A stretch of DNA of 64,000 nucleotides, from the NCBI RefSeq assembly GCF_011397635.1, contig NC_064770.1, forward strand, positions 22,066,200 to 22,130,199. The letters run 5' to 3'. The stretch's first letter is position 1; the number at the start of each line of letters is the position of its first letter. Shown here one piece after another: positions 25,201 to 37,565 of this stretch. Under the pieces are notes generated by a model. That model did not search any database and had not been told where the DNA came from. It was given only the letters and a program-made list of their open reading frames with translations. The position numbers were made by a program, and so were the translations under genes. This DNA comes from Epinephelus fuscoguttatus (lineage: Eukaryota > Chordata > Actinopteri > Perciformes > Serranidae).

Positions 25201-28200
25201 GTATACAGGGAGAAGACAGCCGTTTAAAGCAACACTGTCACACAGGGAGAAGAGGAGGCAGGGAGCACAAAGGAGAGAGGGAGGATTTCGTTCGTGGCCA
25301 GGAAAATGTGCAAAACACTGACTTGTGCAAGCTGTGTGCTTTCTTTTTTCTTTTTTTTTTCTGCAGAGCTGCTGTGAAGTAGCAGATAGACTGACAAACA
25401 AGCTGCGCGAACGACAGGCACGGTTTAGGAAGACAAACAACGCGGAGTGATAATCTACAACCAGCGAAGATGGTTTTTGGTTTACAAACTCTGTCAAACG
25501 CTCTGAGCGAGCAGGGCTGAGAAACTCTCCAACTTCTCTGGCTACAAAGTGGATTAGTGGTAATCCCCTTCGCCTGAGTGTGCAGAATCCCACACAGATC
25601 ATTTCTCCCTCTCCTAGTGTAAAGTAGGGCAGGTGAAAATATGCACAGTATGTAAAAAAAACACTGAAATGCAAGGGTTTATGTGAATGATACATATAAT
25701 TTGAGCACTTGAGCTTTAAGAACAACTTTGCGAGGGTGAGAGTTAGCTCTTTAACTTGCAGTCAACGTGCTAAAAATAGGCAAATTATAATAAGATGTTT
25801 TCCTCCATTCATTATATGCAGAACTGATGCACATTCTGCTGAAGGACTGTACACTACCCCGCTAGTTTAAGTCATTTAGGCCTAATTCTCTGTACTGATA
25901 AACAGTGTATACCTAATTCTCATAGGTCATGATGATGTTTTCTCAAACAGGCTGACCAAGCCCTATACAAAAATCCCAAGTTTCAGAAAACTGGGAACTA
26001 TGGGAACCATCTAATTTTCCAGTTACCCAAACAATAAACACATTATTTTGTATGTAGTATTGTGGTCATGGGAGTGCTTTAGAAAACAAAGAGAAAAAGA
26101 AGAAAGCAGGAGCATGTCATGTAATTGCAGGGCCTGTACATCCATTTTCCTCTCCAAGAAGCCACAAAGTGGTCGGACTCCGAACGAGAAAAACTAAGCT
26201 ACAAATTCAAACTGACTCCTCGGCTGAATCACTCGAAGGATGCATGGGTTTAATCCACTGTTATTCATTTGTTTAGTTTTCAGAAAATGAAATTTGTTAA
26301 AAACCTGCGTCATCGTTCCATCAGTGCCAGAAAATGCTAATAGTTTGTCTTTTTTGGCACCACAGTTTTCCTTGACATTTCAGTGTTTACTCTTTTACTC
26401 TGCACGTGACAAATGTTCACATGCAGTATTATAAAAGGTGCATGTGATCACTCAAAGTATTACTTTCAGGGAGCACATTAAGTGAACCTGCCGGACAGAT
26501 CGTTGCAACGCATTATCGCCATTTATTCTAGAGTTTAAAGCAGCTGAGCATGCACATACTCAATCTGGTTTTAATGGCTGCTCTGTTTACACAGCTTGCA
26601 GCGCAGGGGCTGTTTATACCGGAAGTCACGTTAGAAGGTTGGCTTTCTCTCAAGATCTCACATGATTCACTCTCCTTGTTTTCAAAAAGGTACACTCTAC
26701 AGTTGCAGAGGATCATGAAATAAACTGCAAATACATAATGAGCGCAGCATATGACTGCCCAACATTCCTCCCTCTGCCTCAGCCGAGGACCCAAGGGATG
26801 GATTTCAATTTATGAGGAAAGATTTTTTTGTTCCTGCTCCGTCTGTTTTGACAAGACAAATGGAACTACATGTTCATAGCTGACCTAGTATTTTGCTTTT
26901 GTTTACTGCGTTATATATAGGGAGAGAGAAATAAGCCAGGCTGTAATGAAATACGGCAACACGGCTGAGGTCAGCCGGGGGCAGAGGTGGAAACTAACCA
27001 GTTAAAACTATAGTTTGCTTTGATCAGACTTTTAGATTAATGGCTTACCCTGCGACCTACTCGTACTTTTAATTAGGTTTTTTCAAAGTCTGTACTTTTA
27101 CCTCTGCTCTTCACTGTATCTCTGCTTTACCGCCCACAACGAGAACACTACAACATCATCTTCAAAACGTTGCGAGGGACCCAGTGATGCAATGATCTCA
27201 CACAATAAGTGTAGTTTCTGCAAACTTTGACTGTTCTTCCTAATTTTGAAGTTTCACTTCAGACACTGTAACTACATCTGCAAACTACTCATGTTGTTGA
27301 GTAATTTTCCGTAGGATGCCAGACACTAACTGACTCTGTCTGTGCAACTTAAGTAATTTTCACTTCAGTAAACTCTCTGACAGTAAGTAAGGGTTCCTCT
27401 TACTGCACAGTATCAGCATGGAAATACCCCACAGATGAATTTCTTCGTACTTAAACTGCATTTAATCAAAATAAAATATTATAACACATACTAATCATCC
27501 ACATTTCAGATGATAGTAGACTAGTAACTAAACTAAATATGAAAACTGGCAGGATAAAAGCCTGCAGAGTAAAGGCAGAGCTAGTAATGGCAGATAATGA
27601 CCTTTATTTTGACTGTGCCAGCTCAACATAACATCACATAAATTTTGCAAAGTCAGCCACCCATTCATTTTGTATGTGACTTTACAAGCGTATAACATCA
27701 CACATTAACAGGTTTTCAAGAACGTTTTGGCTATAGAGGCCGGTCTCCTTGACAAAATGGTGGTTTATGTAAAGTAGGAGGGTCTATCCATGGTGCTGAA
27801 GCAGGAGCGGGGGGGTTAAGGTTATGTCAGGACCTGACCTTGGTGATGAGGTCCAGTTCTTCAAAAGATGTAATCTATGTCAGAATGATTTGGATTTTGC
27901 TGTCCGGGATCAGCTGATCAATCTTACTGTTGTGACTGCTTTTCAAAGCAACACTGGACTGGATCACCCTGATACAGACACAAACTTTTTAAAGTGCTAA
28001 ATCGGGATAAAAGTGAGATTAAATATCACAATGTATGCTACCAGCTATGTAAAGAACAGGTAGAACAGCGAGTGTGGGGTCCTTCAAAACATCATGGGAT
28101 ACCATTGGTAGAAACTACTTTTGACTGTGTTGCTATCATTAATATAAAGCGATAAATGAAAGTTAAGATTGAGTCATTTTTGTTTGATATCGATTGACAG

Positions 28201-30250
28201 CTACTTGGGGGATTATTTCATTTTATATATTAATTTATTTTAACTTTACTCTACAGAAAGGCTTACTAGGTAGCCTAATGTCTACTTAATCTATGTAATG
28301 GTTCAACAAATCAAGTGTAAAATATAAATTAATGGATAAATATTTGACCTATTTAATAGTTTTACTGCATTTTCTTTTTGAATTCCACCCTAAATGCAGC
28401 TTTCCATTGGGATCACGAGAATCCAGTTGTTTTCTCATCAAAGGTATCCCAATCCCACTAAAAAGTTTTAAACAACACGTAATGAAGGTTTGATCCAGAG
28501 TGAAGAGGAAAAAAACAAATAGATCCGCACTGTTTCTACTTTGCCAAGTATATATTCGATCCAGCACCATTGGACGCTGGAATGTATGTGTCTTTTTTTT
28601 CTTTCTTTTTCTAATCCAGATCAAAACCATGACTGTATTACACGATCAAATCCAATTTCAGAAACCTTTTCTTTCTTTTGAGCAATCTAATTTGAAGATT
28701 TGATCCAATCTGACAGCCGAAATCCAATCGGATTACTGCCGAACAACTTGGCTCTGATGACTATCGAGGTTTACCTTGGTTTAGGTGTAAAAGAATCCAC
28801 AGGAAAGAGCCTGATGCCCTCGACCTGACTAAATGATTGAAAGCCTGCATCTAGATTTGAATTTTTAGGCACCTCTTCATACTGTAGAGCAAAGCACAGC
28901 GTGGAAAAATAAAAGAGAGATGCATTTAAAATTTAATGTATTTACTTTTTGGTTAAAGTTTAGGAAAACTGAGAATATGTCATGTCATCAAGATTATTGG
29001 AGAAATTGACTTTCTGTATTATTATTATTACAACCTCTATAATCATCATTATTAGTAGTAGTAGCAGTGGCCTACAATACCCACATTTGTAACAAGAAAT
29101 AGTAGTTAAACCCAAGTTAAATGTCATCCTAGGCAACGTCACTCCCCTCATGTGTCTTACATTATCAACCTGGCTGAATCTGTGAAGTTGCAACTCAAAT
29201 TAAATCTTCTCAATTAAAAAGGTAGAAGGGAACTGCTAGGAACTGCTGACTTTTCCCTTTACAGTAAACCCTCTCCGGCAGGATAGTGTGGTTTCTTCAC
29301 CCTCCAGAGCCGTGGAATCCAATGGTAAAGAGAAACCTTTGAATAAGTCAGCGTCTGTATACATACCACACACTCGGCCAGCTCGCAACCGAGAAAAAAG
29401 ACCCTCAGCAAACCACCAATTTAAATAGCTGCACAAGCTGGTCACTGTTGGGACTCTCGTTAGCTTAAGGCCTGTGTTGGAGGCGGCAACAAGCAGTTTT
29501 TTGTGATGGGTGAAAAAAAAATAAGACGAGGAAGTATCCACATGACCTTTGAGAGTGAGTAAATCAAACTGCTGTTTAGTAGTCATTAAGGAAGTGCACC
29601 TTAAACCTCTCAACCGCTGAGATGAGGATGGGAGGAATCATTATTTACTCACCAGAATTAAACACCTTGTTTTGTGCTGACTTCTCATAAAGCATTAACT
29701 TCCACAAATAACAGTTAGAGGGGTATGAATAACAATGGGAAACTGAGGCAATGATGTGGCAAAAATGCTTTTGTCAGCAAAACTGTTCAAATATGTTACA
29801 CTGGGTGCTGCAGATCAAAAAGTAGGAAGGCAAATAAGATAAACTGTCACTACCAAGGCTCATGAATATCAACAGATGATTACAGAGAGAAGAGGAAAAA
29901 GAGAGGAGGGCAGTGGAAAGAAAGATTGAGAGACAGAAAATTCCATCCTCCTCCCCCTGTAATTGTAAACACAAGAGCAGGGGAAGTTTTCCTCCTCAGC
30001 ATTTACAGTTTACTTTGCCAGAAATAAAAGAAATGATCCTCACATACATGATATATTCAAATAAATAACAACTAAAATGCTGCTTTAGATTCATTCATTT
30101 CACTCTGTGGTTCAACTTACCGACGTCTGAGCTGCAAAACGCCTGCTGAGGATGCGATGGGGAGCAGCTGCAGGCTTCTGCTATTTCTTCCACCCGCCAC
30201 AGAAACAGGATGGCCAGAGTGACAAAACAACTGTTCGCCGTCCAGGTCAT
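22276..30250 (-). CDS. timp2: Metalloproteinase inhibitor 2 (TIMP2)
   Basis: TIMP2 is a secreted inhibitor of matrix metalloproteinases that also binds pro-MMP2 and helps MT1-MMP activate it (family knowledge). Exons in order: 30250-30121, 24018-23918, 23825-23720, 23610-23486, 22473-22276 (stop TAA). The spliced frame is 219 residues against 220 in human, with all junctions GT-AG. Residues 1-26 are a signal peptide. The mature protein starts [13 protein letters not shown], where Cys27 would chelate the active-site zinc of the target protease. All 12 cysteines of the family are present. The C-terminal tail FLDIEDP, which contacts the MMP2 hemopexin domain, is kept. Mature residue 6 is Ser where human has Val. 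Teleosts have two copies (timp2a, timp2b); I cannot decide which this is. Confidence 0.95.
22545..23360. repeat. Interspersed repeat fragments in timp2 intron 4
   Basis: The intron holds recurring words of a common fish repeat: ACCCAAAAGCGGTTCTTTG, GCTATATAGCACC, AAAAGGTTATCTACTGGTTC and AAAAGGTTCTCAACAGGTT. They look like diverged copies of one short unit rather than a tidy tandem array. No coding capacity was seen. Confidence 0.45.
24019..30120 (-). other. timp2: timp2 intron 1 (6.1 kb)
   Basis: This is the largest timp2 intron, as in human, though there it is far longer and holds the nested gene CEP295NL. I see no counterpart here. The intron carries a poly(A) run at 25028-25046, pyrimidine-rich stretches near 24460-24480, and decayed repeat-like sequence at 27780-28000 and 28370-28770 (with CCAATCGGATTACTG-type words). 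Long antisense frames such as 25168-25725 have no recognisable protein. Confidence 0.6.
30121..30250 (-). other. timp2: timp2 exon 1 (signal peptide and mature N-terminus)
   Basis: The ATG at 30250 opens [18 protein letters not shown], a hydrophobic signal core, followed by RVEEIAEA and the cleavage site before Cys27. The exon ends after GACGTCG with donor GTAAGTTG. The split Val codon (G|TT) is completed by the exon at 23918-24018. No upstream in-frame ATG with a better context is seen. Confidence 0.9.
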
Positions 30251-30600
30251 CTTTAAAAAATTAATTTAAAGAGGTGAGGATAAAAAAAAAAAGTGAAGTA
30301 ACAATTGAGCAGCCTAGAGAAGATGAGCAGGAAATGTCCCCAGCTTCAAGTGAGTAGCCTAACACACGGTCCACTTGTCAGAGTGTGAGATGCACAAGGC
30401 ATGAGAGGGAGTTCATTCCTGTTGAAGACAGAGGCGCAGAGACTTCCTCCTCCAAAATCTGTTTTCCACTACCGTCAGGAGCAGCCGCGTTTTATTACTG
30501 CAGGCTGGCTGCAGGCTCCTCCCCTCCTGCAGCCACTCAGCAGCAGCAGCAGCACTGTGGAGGTCGGGGGCACCCAACTTTACATCCACCCCCGCAAACC
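30251..30600 (-). promoter_or_regulatory. timp2: timp2 5' leader and probable promoter
   Basis: Upstream of the ATG lies AT-rich leader, then a GC-richer part with GGCTCCTCCCCTCCTGCAG (Sp1-like on the minus strand) near 30515. A TAATAAAA word near 30493 may serve as a TATA-like element. A CAG-type run (CAGCAGCAGCAGCA) lies at 30540-30553. The transcription start is not determined. Confidence 0.35.
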
Positions 30601-31189
30601 CCACCGTCACCTTCTGTCACAATACTGTCGCATTAAGAGGTGGATGATTGTGTATGATGCATGCAACATCTGTTGGTACACCCTCAGCCACACGCATACG
30701 TGCAATTCTTGCACTTCTCCTTTTGTGTCAAACATTTCCCCAAATCATGACCTCAACTTTTACCTTAACTTTGACCTTGAACTTTCCCCATATCTCAACT
30801 AAATCCCCCTAAGTAACAAGATTTAAATCTAATTTAAACCTTAACATCCCAACTTGACCATCACCAAAGGAGATGAAATTATAGCTTGGAAAAAAATGGG
30901 GACATTATGTCTTATGTCTGAGATATTTCCTTATCTTACTATCTTTGTAAGTACAGAAAACGAAAGCAGACAACTATTTTTTGTGGTTTGCCATTTTAAC
31001 ATGGAAAAGGAAAATCACCTGATTATTCATGTAATGGACCCTCTGGGGACACTGGTGAAATTCATGGCCAACTGGTCATGGTCTGTGTGTGTGCATGTGG
31101 AAATTCTGGCATGATGATGGAGCAAAAGGCGAGGTCAGCGGGTCACCAGGATTTATTTTGTAAAAGTCATGAACATCCACGGTAAATTT

Positions 31190-32580
31190 AAAGGAACAGT
31201 GTATAAGATTTAAGCTGGATTTATACTTCTGTGCTGGATCAACACCATACCTGCGGTGTACGCTCTACATTTATGCACAGCCTACACTGTAGCCTGATGT
31301 GCACCTCCCCAGAAATGTTACTATACCTTGCACCAATGTGAAACCATTTCCCTCAGTGGAAACGAAGCTTTTATTTACTTTAATTTCACAGATAAGAAAC
31401 AATAACTTGTGAAGATGATAAAGCCTCCACAAAAATAGAATTTTAAGTCTTGAGTGTGATTTATTTAGGAAATCACACTCATCCCTTTGCTAATTTATAC
31501 AATGTAAAATGCCATAGGCTTGTGCTAATAACGTTAGCATGTTTAGTATAAGACAATTGTTTTGTCAGTGAACCTAGTGACTTGTAATGCAGCCAAAATT
31601 TAATGTTACCTTTGTGAAATGTTGCTGTTGTCCCTGGCTTCATATGAGTAGGGGAAACATCTGCTACATGCTAGGCTAATTGCCATAGGCTTGTGCTAAA
31701 AATATTAGCATGTTGTATTTGTGGAGAAAATGTGCTCAGCAAATGTGAATACTGTGAGTTATAGTGACGCCAATTTGTGTACTTGTGTTCGAAATCGTCA
31801 CTATTAAGCCATGTTAAATGTGTGCTTTGAATCAACTTTATTTTACAGCACTTCACAGAAACCCCACCGCCGACTAGTGTTTTGGAGGTGTAACTGCAGA
31901 GTGACACAGACACACCACCGCACAAGTATAAATGCTTACAGCATGCGTAGGCTATGGCGTAGGCTCTGCATAGAGCTGATGCACAAGTATAAATTTCTCT
32001 TTAGGAGGATTTAGTGGCATCTAGTGGTGAGGACTGCAGATTGCAACAAAATGAAACTTCAGTCGTCATTGTTCAGGAGGTCTCTTCCTCTCCTGCGCTG
32101 GCGACGGGCTAATGTAGCACCTGCTAATGTATGCCCGCCTATAACTTACTATATGCTCACCTTATGGGCATAATGCACATAAGGTTTTTGAGCCGAATTA
32201 CCCGCAGAGGTCTCCTCCTCTCCAAAATAAAAACCAAAACCCCAAAAACCTGGACCCAGTGATTAAACCGGTAAAAACAGTAAATGAAGCAGTTTTACAT
32301 TTAAAAAGGCCTGCTAACCATGATACCCAAACCAAAAACGTGAATGGCCCTATCCGGAGCCAGTGTTTGGCTTGTCTGTTCTGGGCTACTGCAGAAACAT
32401 GGCGATGCAACTTGTCAATCCAAACTGACGAGGTCCTGCTCTCTGTGAAGATATAAATGGCTCATTCTAATGCATCAAAAACACAGCAATTCTACACCAA
32501 AGAAAACATACTTAATACATTAAACTTCTGTTTCTGCCAATATATCCCTTTAAATCCTCCACACTGGACCTTTAAAGGAT
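31190..32580. mobile_element. Inverted-repeat family A, copy 1 (with nested insertion)
   Basis: The left end AAAGGAACAGTGTATAAGATTTAA matches the ends of copies at 43932 and 41609 (first 20 bases compared). The right end CCACACTGGACCTTTAAAGG is its inverted partner. Body sequence after 32001 (GGATTTAGTGGCATCTAGTGG, then the CCTCTCC and CCAGTGTTTGGCTTG segments) follows the other copies in order. Bases 31211-32000 are absent from the other copies and are a later insertion. Confidence 0.7.
31211..32000. mobile_element. Element nested in family A copy 1
   Basis: It begins with TTTATACTTCTGTGCTGGAT and ends with GATGCACAAGTATAAATTTC, which are inverted relatives of each other. Two internal segments repeat: GCCATAGGCTTGTGCTAA at about 31512 and again at about 31682, and GCACAAGTATAAAT at about 31920 and about 31981. 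There is no transposase frame. It looks like a non-autonomous DNA transposon. Confidence 0.6.
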
Positions 32581-33460
32581 ACTTGAACATCTTGGGAAGT
32601 AACTATACCTTTAAATATTCTTGCCAAGAGTTAAATGAGATGACCAATACTTTATGTATCTTTATGTAAATTATAAAGTTCCAGCAGCCAGTTTGCTGAG
32701 TGCAACAACTGAAAACAAATTGGCTCTGACCAGCTGTGAGAAAGTTTGCCTCCCATCATCTCTAATAAAGCTCATTCATTAATACACTATATGTTGTGTA
32801 GGACTGTTTCTTGGCTGGGACCACTAACTTCTTGGAGGCTCCGCTGGTTGCCTGGCAACTGTTCAGAGGCAATAAAATAGTCCACCTCCCCATCCCTAAG
32901 CTAACCAGCTGTTTGAGGTAGCTTATACTTAACAAACAGACATAAAACTGACTTAAACTTCTTAATTGTGTCAAAGATTTCCTTAAATGGAAGTTTGACC
33001 AGTAGGTGTGAGGGTGTATCGCTCTGGACTGACCTCCATCTGATCTCCAACCTTAGGTTACACTATCTGTGTAGTAACCTGACAGTATTTACAGCAGTTG
33101 CAACACATGTGGTAACACACAATGTTGTTGTGATGTATGTTCTTCCCTTCTTTTTTTTTGCATTTCCTCAATTCTGCAATGTAATACGTACCATAAACCT
33201 GCAATAACTGATTTTTACAGTCACTTGGGGGAAACAAAAACAAGCTGTAAACACAACACTACGTATCATCATCACCTTATGGTGAACTTGTTAGCTAACA
33301 GTTGCTTACTTACACATCTAGCAGTTATGGAGCAACATTAACATTCAACTGGGGTCATGTTTGTGGTCACCTGGCGAATTTAAGTACAATTTTAATCTAC
33401 TTTTAGCTCTATTTTTGGTCTCTACCAACTCTGTAGGAAAATATTTAGCTCTTTGGCTGC

Positions 33461-33499
33461 TATATAGTATATATATATATATATATATATACACTATAT
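33461..33499. repeat. (AT)n microsatellite
   Basis: This is an AT dinucleotide run flanked by ATATAG and CACTATAT, able to fold on itself. It lies in the timp2-lgals3bp intergenic region. Confidence 0.9.
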
Positions 33500-34188
33500 G
33501 TTCCCCTGCTGTGTCTTTCTGCTGTTTGGTGCTGAGCAGAGTGTACTGTGGGTTTTTTTAGAGCTTACGCCCTGAAAACAGCTGCCCGCTGCAGCCGAAA
33601 ACATCGCTATGAGAGCAGTGAGAGTGAAACAAAACAGTAAAGTTGTGGGCCACACAGCCAAACAATAAGCTGAACTTTATAAAGCTCTGTAAAGCCAAGA
33701 GGAGCTGCAGATTCAGGTGATAATTCATCACTACGAGCGACCCCTTCCACATTATCACATTGTCATATGAAACATTATTCAAAAAATGGATTAGCTGTTT
33801 TAAACATTTACGCTAATAATAATTCACAGTTTAGAAAAAACTGACATGAGTCCTGCAGTGTAATTGTCAGCCCACGCCACATAGTTATCTGTGGTTTTAA
33901 TTCAGTGAAAGTGTTTATTCATGCACAGTTAGTTTCTGTAACTATTAAAACACTGTTTGTAACCAATGAAAATACTGAGGAAGTATGAAGGAGGAGTGGA
34001 GGAGTGGAGAGAAGTGACATCATCCCCTTAAAGTTAATAGATTCAATCTGGCGGCGATTCCCCCAAGCGTAAGCGACCCAAACCCCTCCGCTCGTCTGTG
34101 AAAGAAACATTATGCTATAGTCGAATTCTTCAGTTGTTCCTCATCCTTTACTCAAGCACAAAAATAGATGGCTCTTTTGTTGGAAAGT

Positions 34189-34581
34189 TCAGCGCTGCAA
34201 CACCACCTCAGGAAACTGAGGATCTCGAGAGTTTTGGGTTTTGTGGCCTCCCGTGTTGATTCTGGCTTGGAAGGGAGAGATCACAGTGAGGGCATGGCGT
34301 GTTTGATGATTAGAGCTGATGATGAATAATGAAGAGAACCAGGAGAGAGGGAGGGAGAGAGGACTGTATCTGCTGTGGCTGTTTCGCTCCCTGACATCAT
34401 ATTTGGCGACCGACTGTCGGTCTTCTGGCCACTCCGGCAAATATTTCCACTCTTTTCCATAGTTGAGCATTTTTGCCTGGTTGCTTTTCCACAGGTCTGT
34501 GCTACTTGATGTCTGTGTAAAAACAGGCAGGGAGAGAAAGTGAGAGCAGAGAGGAAAATGGGACAACCAATTTAATGCCAT
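34189..34581 (-). other. Possible unannotated minus-strand exon (uncertain)
   Basis: An open frame of 130 codons runs on the minus strand. Inside it a pyrimidine-rich acceptor (CCTGCCTGTTTTTACACAG) precedes a reading that starts TSSSTDLWKSNQAKMLNYGK and continues KEWKYLPEWPEDRQSVAKYD. The composition is mixed and protein-like rather than low-complexity. I do not recognise the protein, no strong donor follows, and no matching upstream coding exon was found. It could be chance. Confidence 0.15.
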
Positions 34582-37309
34582 CTTTGTAATGACTAATATC
34601 CTCTTCTTCGTCTTGGAGAGAAATTTGAATACTTATTCACCTTATCTTTGGAGTAAGATGCCATCAATTAAATAAGGAAAATTCCCAAATTCTTATAAAT
34701 TTTGCAAGCCAGTATGACTCGTAAGCAGCGTGGAAGTTACCAGACACAAAAGACGTATAACAGGGACAACTACACAGATGTAGGGCGTGGAGCAGAGAGT
34801 AAGACATGTGAGAGGAAGTGACACATCTAAGACCAAATGAGTAGAAATATGCTTCCGTCTCTTTCCACAGTTTACCGAAGGCATCAGAGGAACAGCAGAC
34901 GCCTTCTTCTGGGCAAAGCCTGCCGCCCCCTGTCCAAACAGTCGGCTTCCTTTGCACTGAGATGCTGACTAATGTGGTGGGCTCTGCTCAGATCGCAGCC
35001 GTGTTCCCGGCTCCTGGGCATATTTTAAATGACCTCACAGCATGACCATTCTGAGCTATTTCCCACACTGCAACTCTCCCTTTAGAATGGGGTTTTGCTC
35101 GCCAGTTAAGATCTGGATTATTGTATCAACATTTGGTTTTAATTTGTTGAAAGAGGGCGGATTTGTCAAAGAAGTGCAATGTAAGCAGCCCCCCTGTGTA
35201 CTTTACCCACTACAAACTCCAAAAGGGGCTCAGGACTGGCCTGAACCTCTATCCCTTAAATTACAGACTTGCAAGGCCAGGAATACTCTCCAAAGGAAGT
35301 GCCCGGCAAGACAGAAAAAGAGGGTCTCATTGTGGGGACTGGTGGGAGCTGTGGCACTCACCCACATCCTCTGCTTCCCACCTCCTCTGCCCTGTTGCCT
35401 GCACTGATCACACAAGACCTGACCAACACTTTTCGACAATCCATCCCCCTGCTGCATGTCCGCCCCCTCCTCTTTACCGTCTTTGCTTTGATGTGACCCG
35501 GCCACGGCACAGGGGTAATTCCCACAATTTTCCATTCATCAGTACGGCTGTTCGCATTTTATTGGTGACAATGTGAGACAATGAATCAGCGTGAGCAAAT
35601 TCACCTCAGAGACAGGAGGAAAACATCAGCTTGGAAACATTAAAATCATGCCATAGACACTGGGGTTAGATAACCACGATTGTCCTCAGTGTGGTGTCAC
35701 AATGTAGAAGTTAGTCACCATGAGTCTGCTGGTAACCTCTGCCTAGCAATTCCAGTGATGGTTTCGGTGGAAGTGCTGCCGTCTTGAGCAACTGATGCAT
35801 GCGCTTACAGGAACTTTTAAGTGACAGTTACCTAACTGATAAAATAACAGAGAAATTATTGTAGTAATTTCCTCAACAATACCATCATGTGTGGGACAGC
35901 ACTTTAACTGATTAACCGATGAAACAGTTGAGTATGATCTCACTTTCAGGACAGTTTGTTACATGCCTCGACATCTGATACCAATGAACAAGGCTCCCTT
36001 TAGCACCTGTATGACACATCAGGCTTTCAGAATCCACGTAGCAAGGTGGTCGGGGTGGTTGGATGGGTCAAATAATTCACACAATGCTATAGGGCCGAAA
36101 AATACTTTTATTCCATAGCCTTCCATTGTGAAAGAGACATCTGTAAATAAGCTGATACATTTTTTTGAGTGTAGCAACCCTCCAAAATGACTCGTTTCAC
36201 TATTAGAATTTGATCCATTCAGTCTAAAATCATTTCTAAGATCTAGAAGAGCTGCACAATTAAATAACTTCAGTCCTATTTAAGATAGCAACGGGCTAAA
36301 CCAAAAATTAGCCACTCGGCTGCCGGCTTCCCTAACCAAATAGTTTTGTTGCCTAAACCTAACGGTGATGGTAACACAATGTTAATCCCGTGTTACAACT
36401 TGTTGTAACAAACTGCAAAGACACATTATCAGCTCGACCCAAATGAAAACACTGATGCAGGGAGCGTGCTGGCAAGCTTTTGCCTATTGACACACTTAAA
36501 AGATATGACACCAGTTGCATTCACCTGACAAATCGAAGTCCACTGTCACTCTCCTTTAAGCTCTGTTTCCTCTCCACCAACTCCAAACGCTCTTCAGCTG
36601 CTAAATGGTTCACTATGTTCAGTAAATAGTTGCTAACTTCATCTGTTATCTAGTGCTGGGAAGGCAGAATATTATGGAGCACAAGAGTGGTCAGAGAAAA
36701 AAAATGACGAAATGAATTTGAGTTGCTCCAGCTGTTAGATGAAGATCCATTTCTGAAGCTAATCTCCTCGCAGCAGGGACTGAGGCAGATGGGCTGCAGG
36801 ATGAGCTGTGCTGGCTCTCTGTGTATACACATATCCCACACACAAATGAACCAAAACCCAGGAACTATATATTTAAATTGAGGTAATGAATTATATCTCG
36901 TGTGCATGAATTAATAAATTGTGGCCTCAGTTTATTTTTTTTAGTTTATCTATAGCCATCCAAGGTGTATAGTTGATTTATCAGGGTTTTTTTTGCAAGG
37001 ATGAAAACAACTGCTAAAAGAGGCTGACGAAGGTGAATTAAAACTGCTAGGTCCAACTTGCACAACCACATCAGTTGTGTGTTTCTATGTGTGAATATGA
37101 CCCATAGGTCCAAAAAACATGTTTTTAACATCTGCCCCAAGGGTACATACAGAATTTGGTAAGCGAGCATTTATGTATGCAGCTCCCTATATGTAAAATC
37201 TTCTGCAGGAGGACTTAAAGTTGCACTCTTTGGTTCCTCTTGGCAGTTTCAAAGCACTGTTGCAGGATTTTTATACACAATCGCCATATGCCGATGTCAC
37301 GGTGTGTCT

Positions 37310-37565
37310 TAGCTGGTATTTGTAATCATGTGTAGTTGCTATTTTTGTTTATTTCTAGTATATATTATCATACTTTTTGGCTTTTCTTTGTAGTAATCTT
37401 ACTTTGTGTTTTATATTGCTTGTTTTAGAGCTTTACGTTTTTATTCTGTATTCTTGTTCTATGTTGTCTGTCTTGTCCTGGACACTCTTGAAAAGAGATT
37501 TTTTTTTTTATCTCAAGAGGTTTTTCTGGTTAAATAAAGATTAAATTAATAAATAAATGAATAGG
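37310..37565 (+). mobile_element. LINE 3' end
   Basis: The stretch ends with the tail typical of fish LINEs: GGACACTCTTGAAAAGAGAT, then TATCTCAAGAGG, then TTTTTCTGGTTAAATAAAGA and a short TAAAT-type repeat to 37560. Only the untranslated tail is present; the copy is heavily 5'-truncated. Confidence 0.6.

Noticed and set aside
25168-25725. Minus-strand frame of 185 codons in timp2 intron 1
   Set aside because: It lies in an intron on the same strand. It has no recognisable protein, a run of Lys from an A-rich tract, and no clear splice sites. It is likely chance.
22276-30250. Calling the gene timp2a or timp2b
   Set aside because: The features visible do not separate the two fish copies with confidence. 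A tree would be needed.
34189-34581. Reading this frame as a known ciliary microtubule inner protein (C2orf50/CIMIP-like)
   Set aside because: Only a loose pattern (LW, then a basic-aromatic stretch) is shared. The similarity is too weak to name it, so it is kept as unidentified.
35040-35560. Overlapping frames on both strands in a GC-richer stretch
   Set aside because: Frames in several registers are open at once, as expected from composition. No reading gave a recognisable protein or good splice sites.
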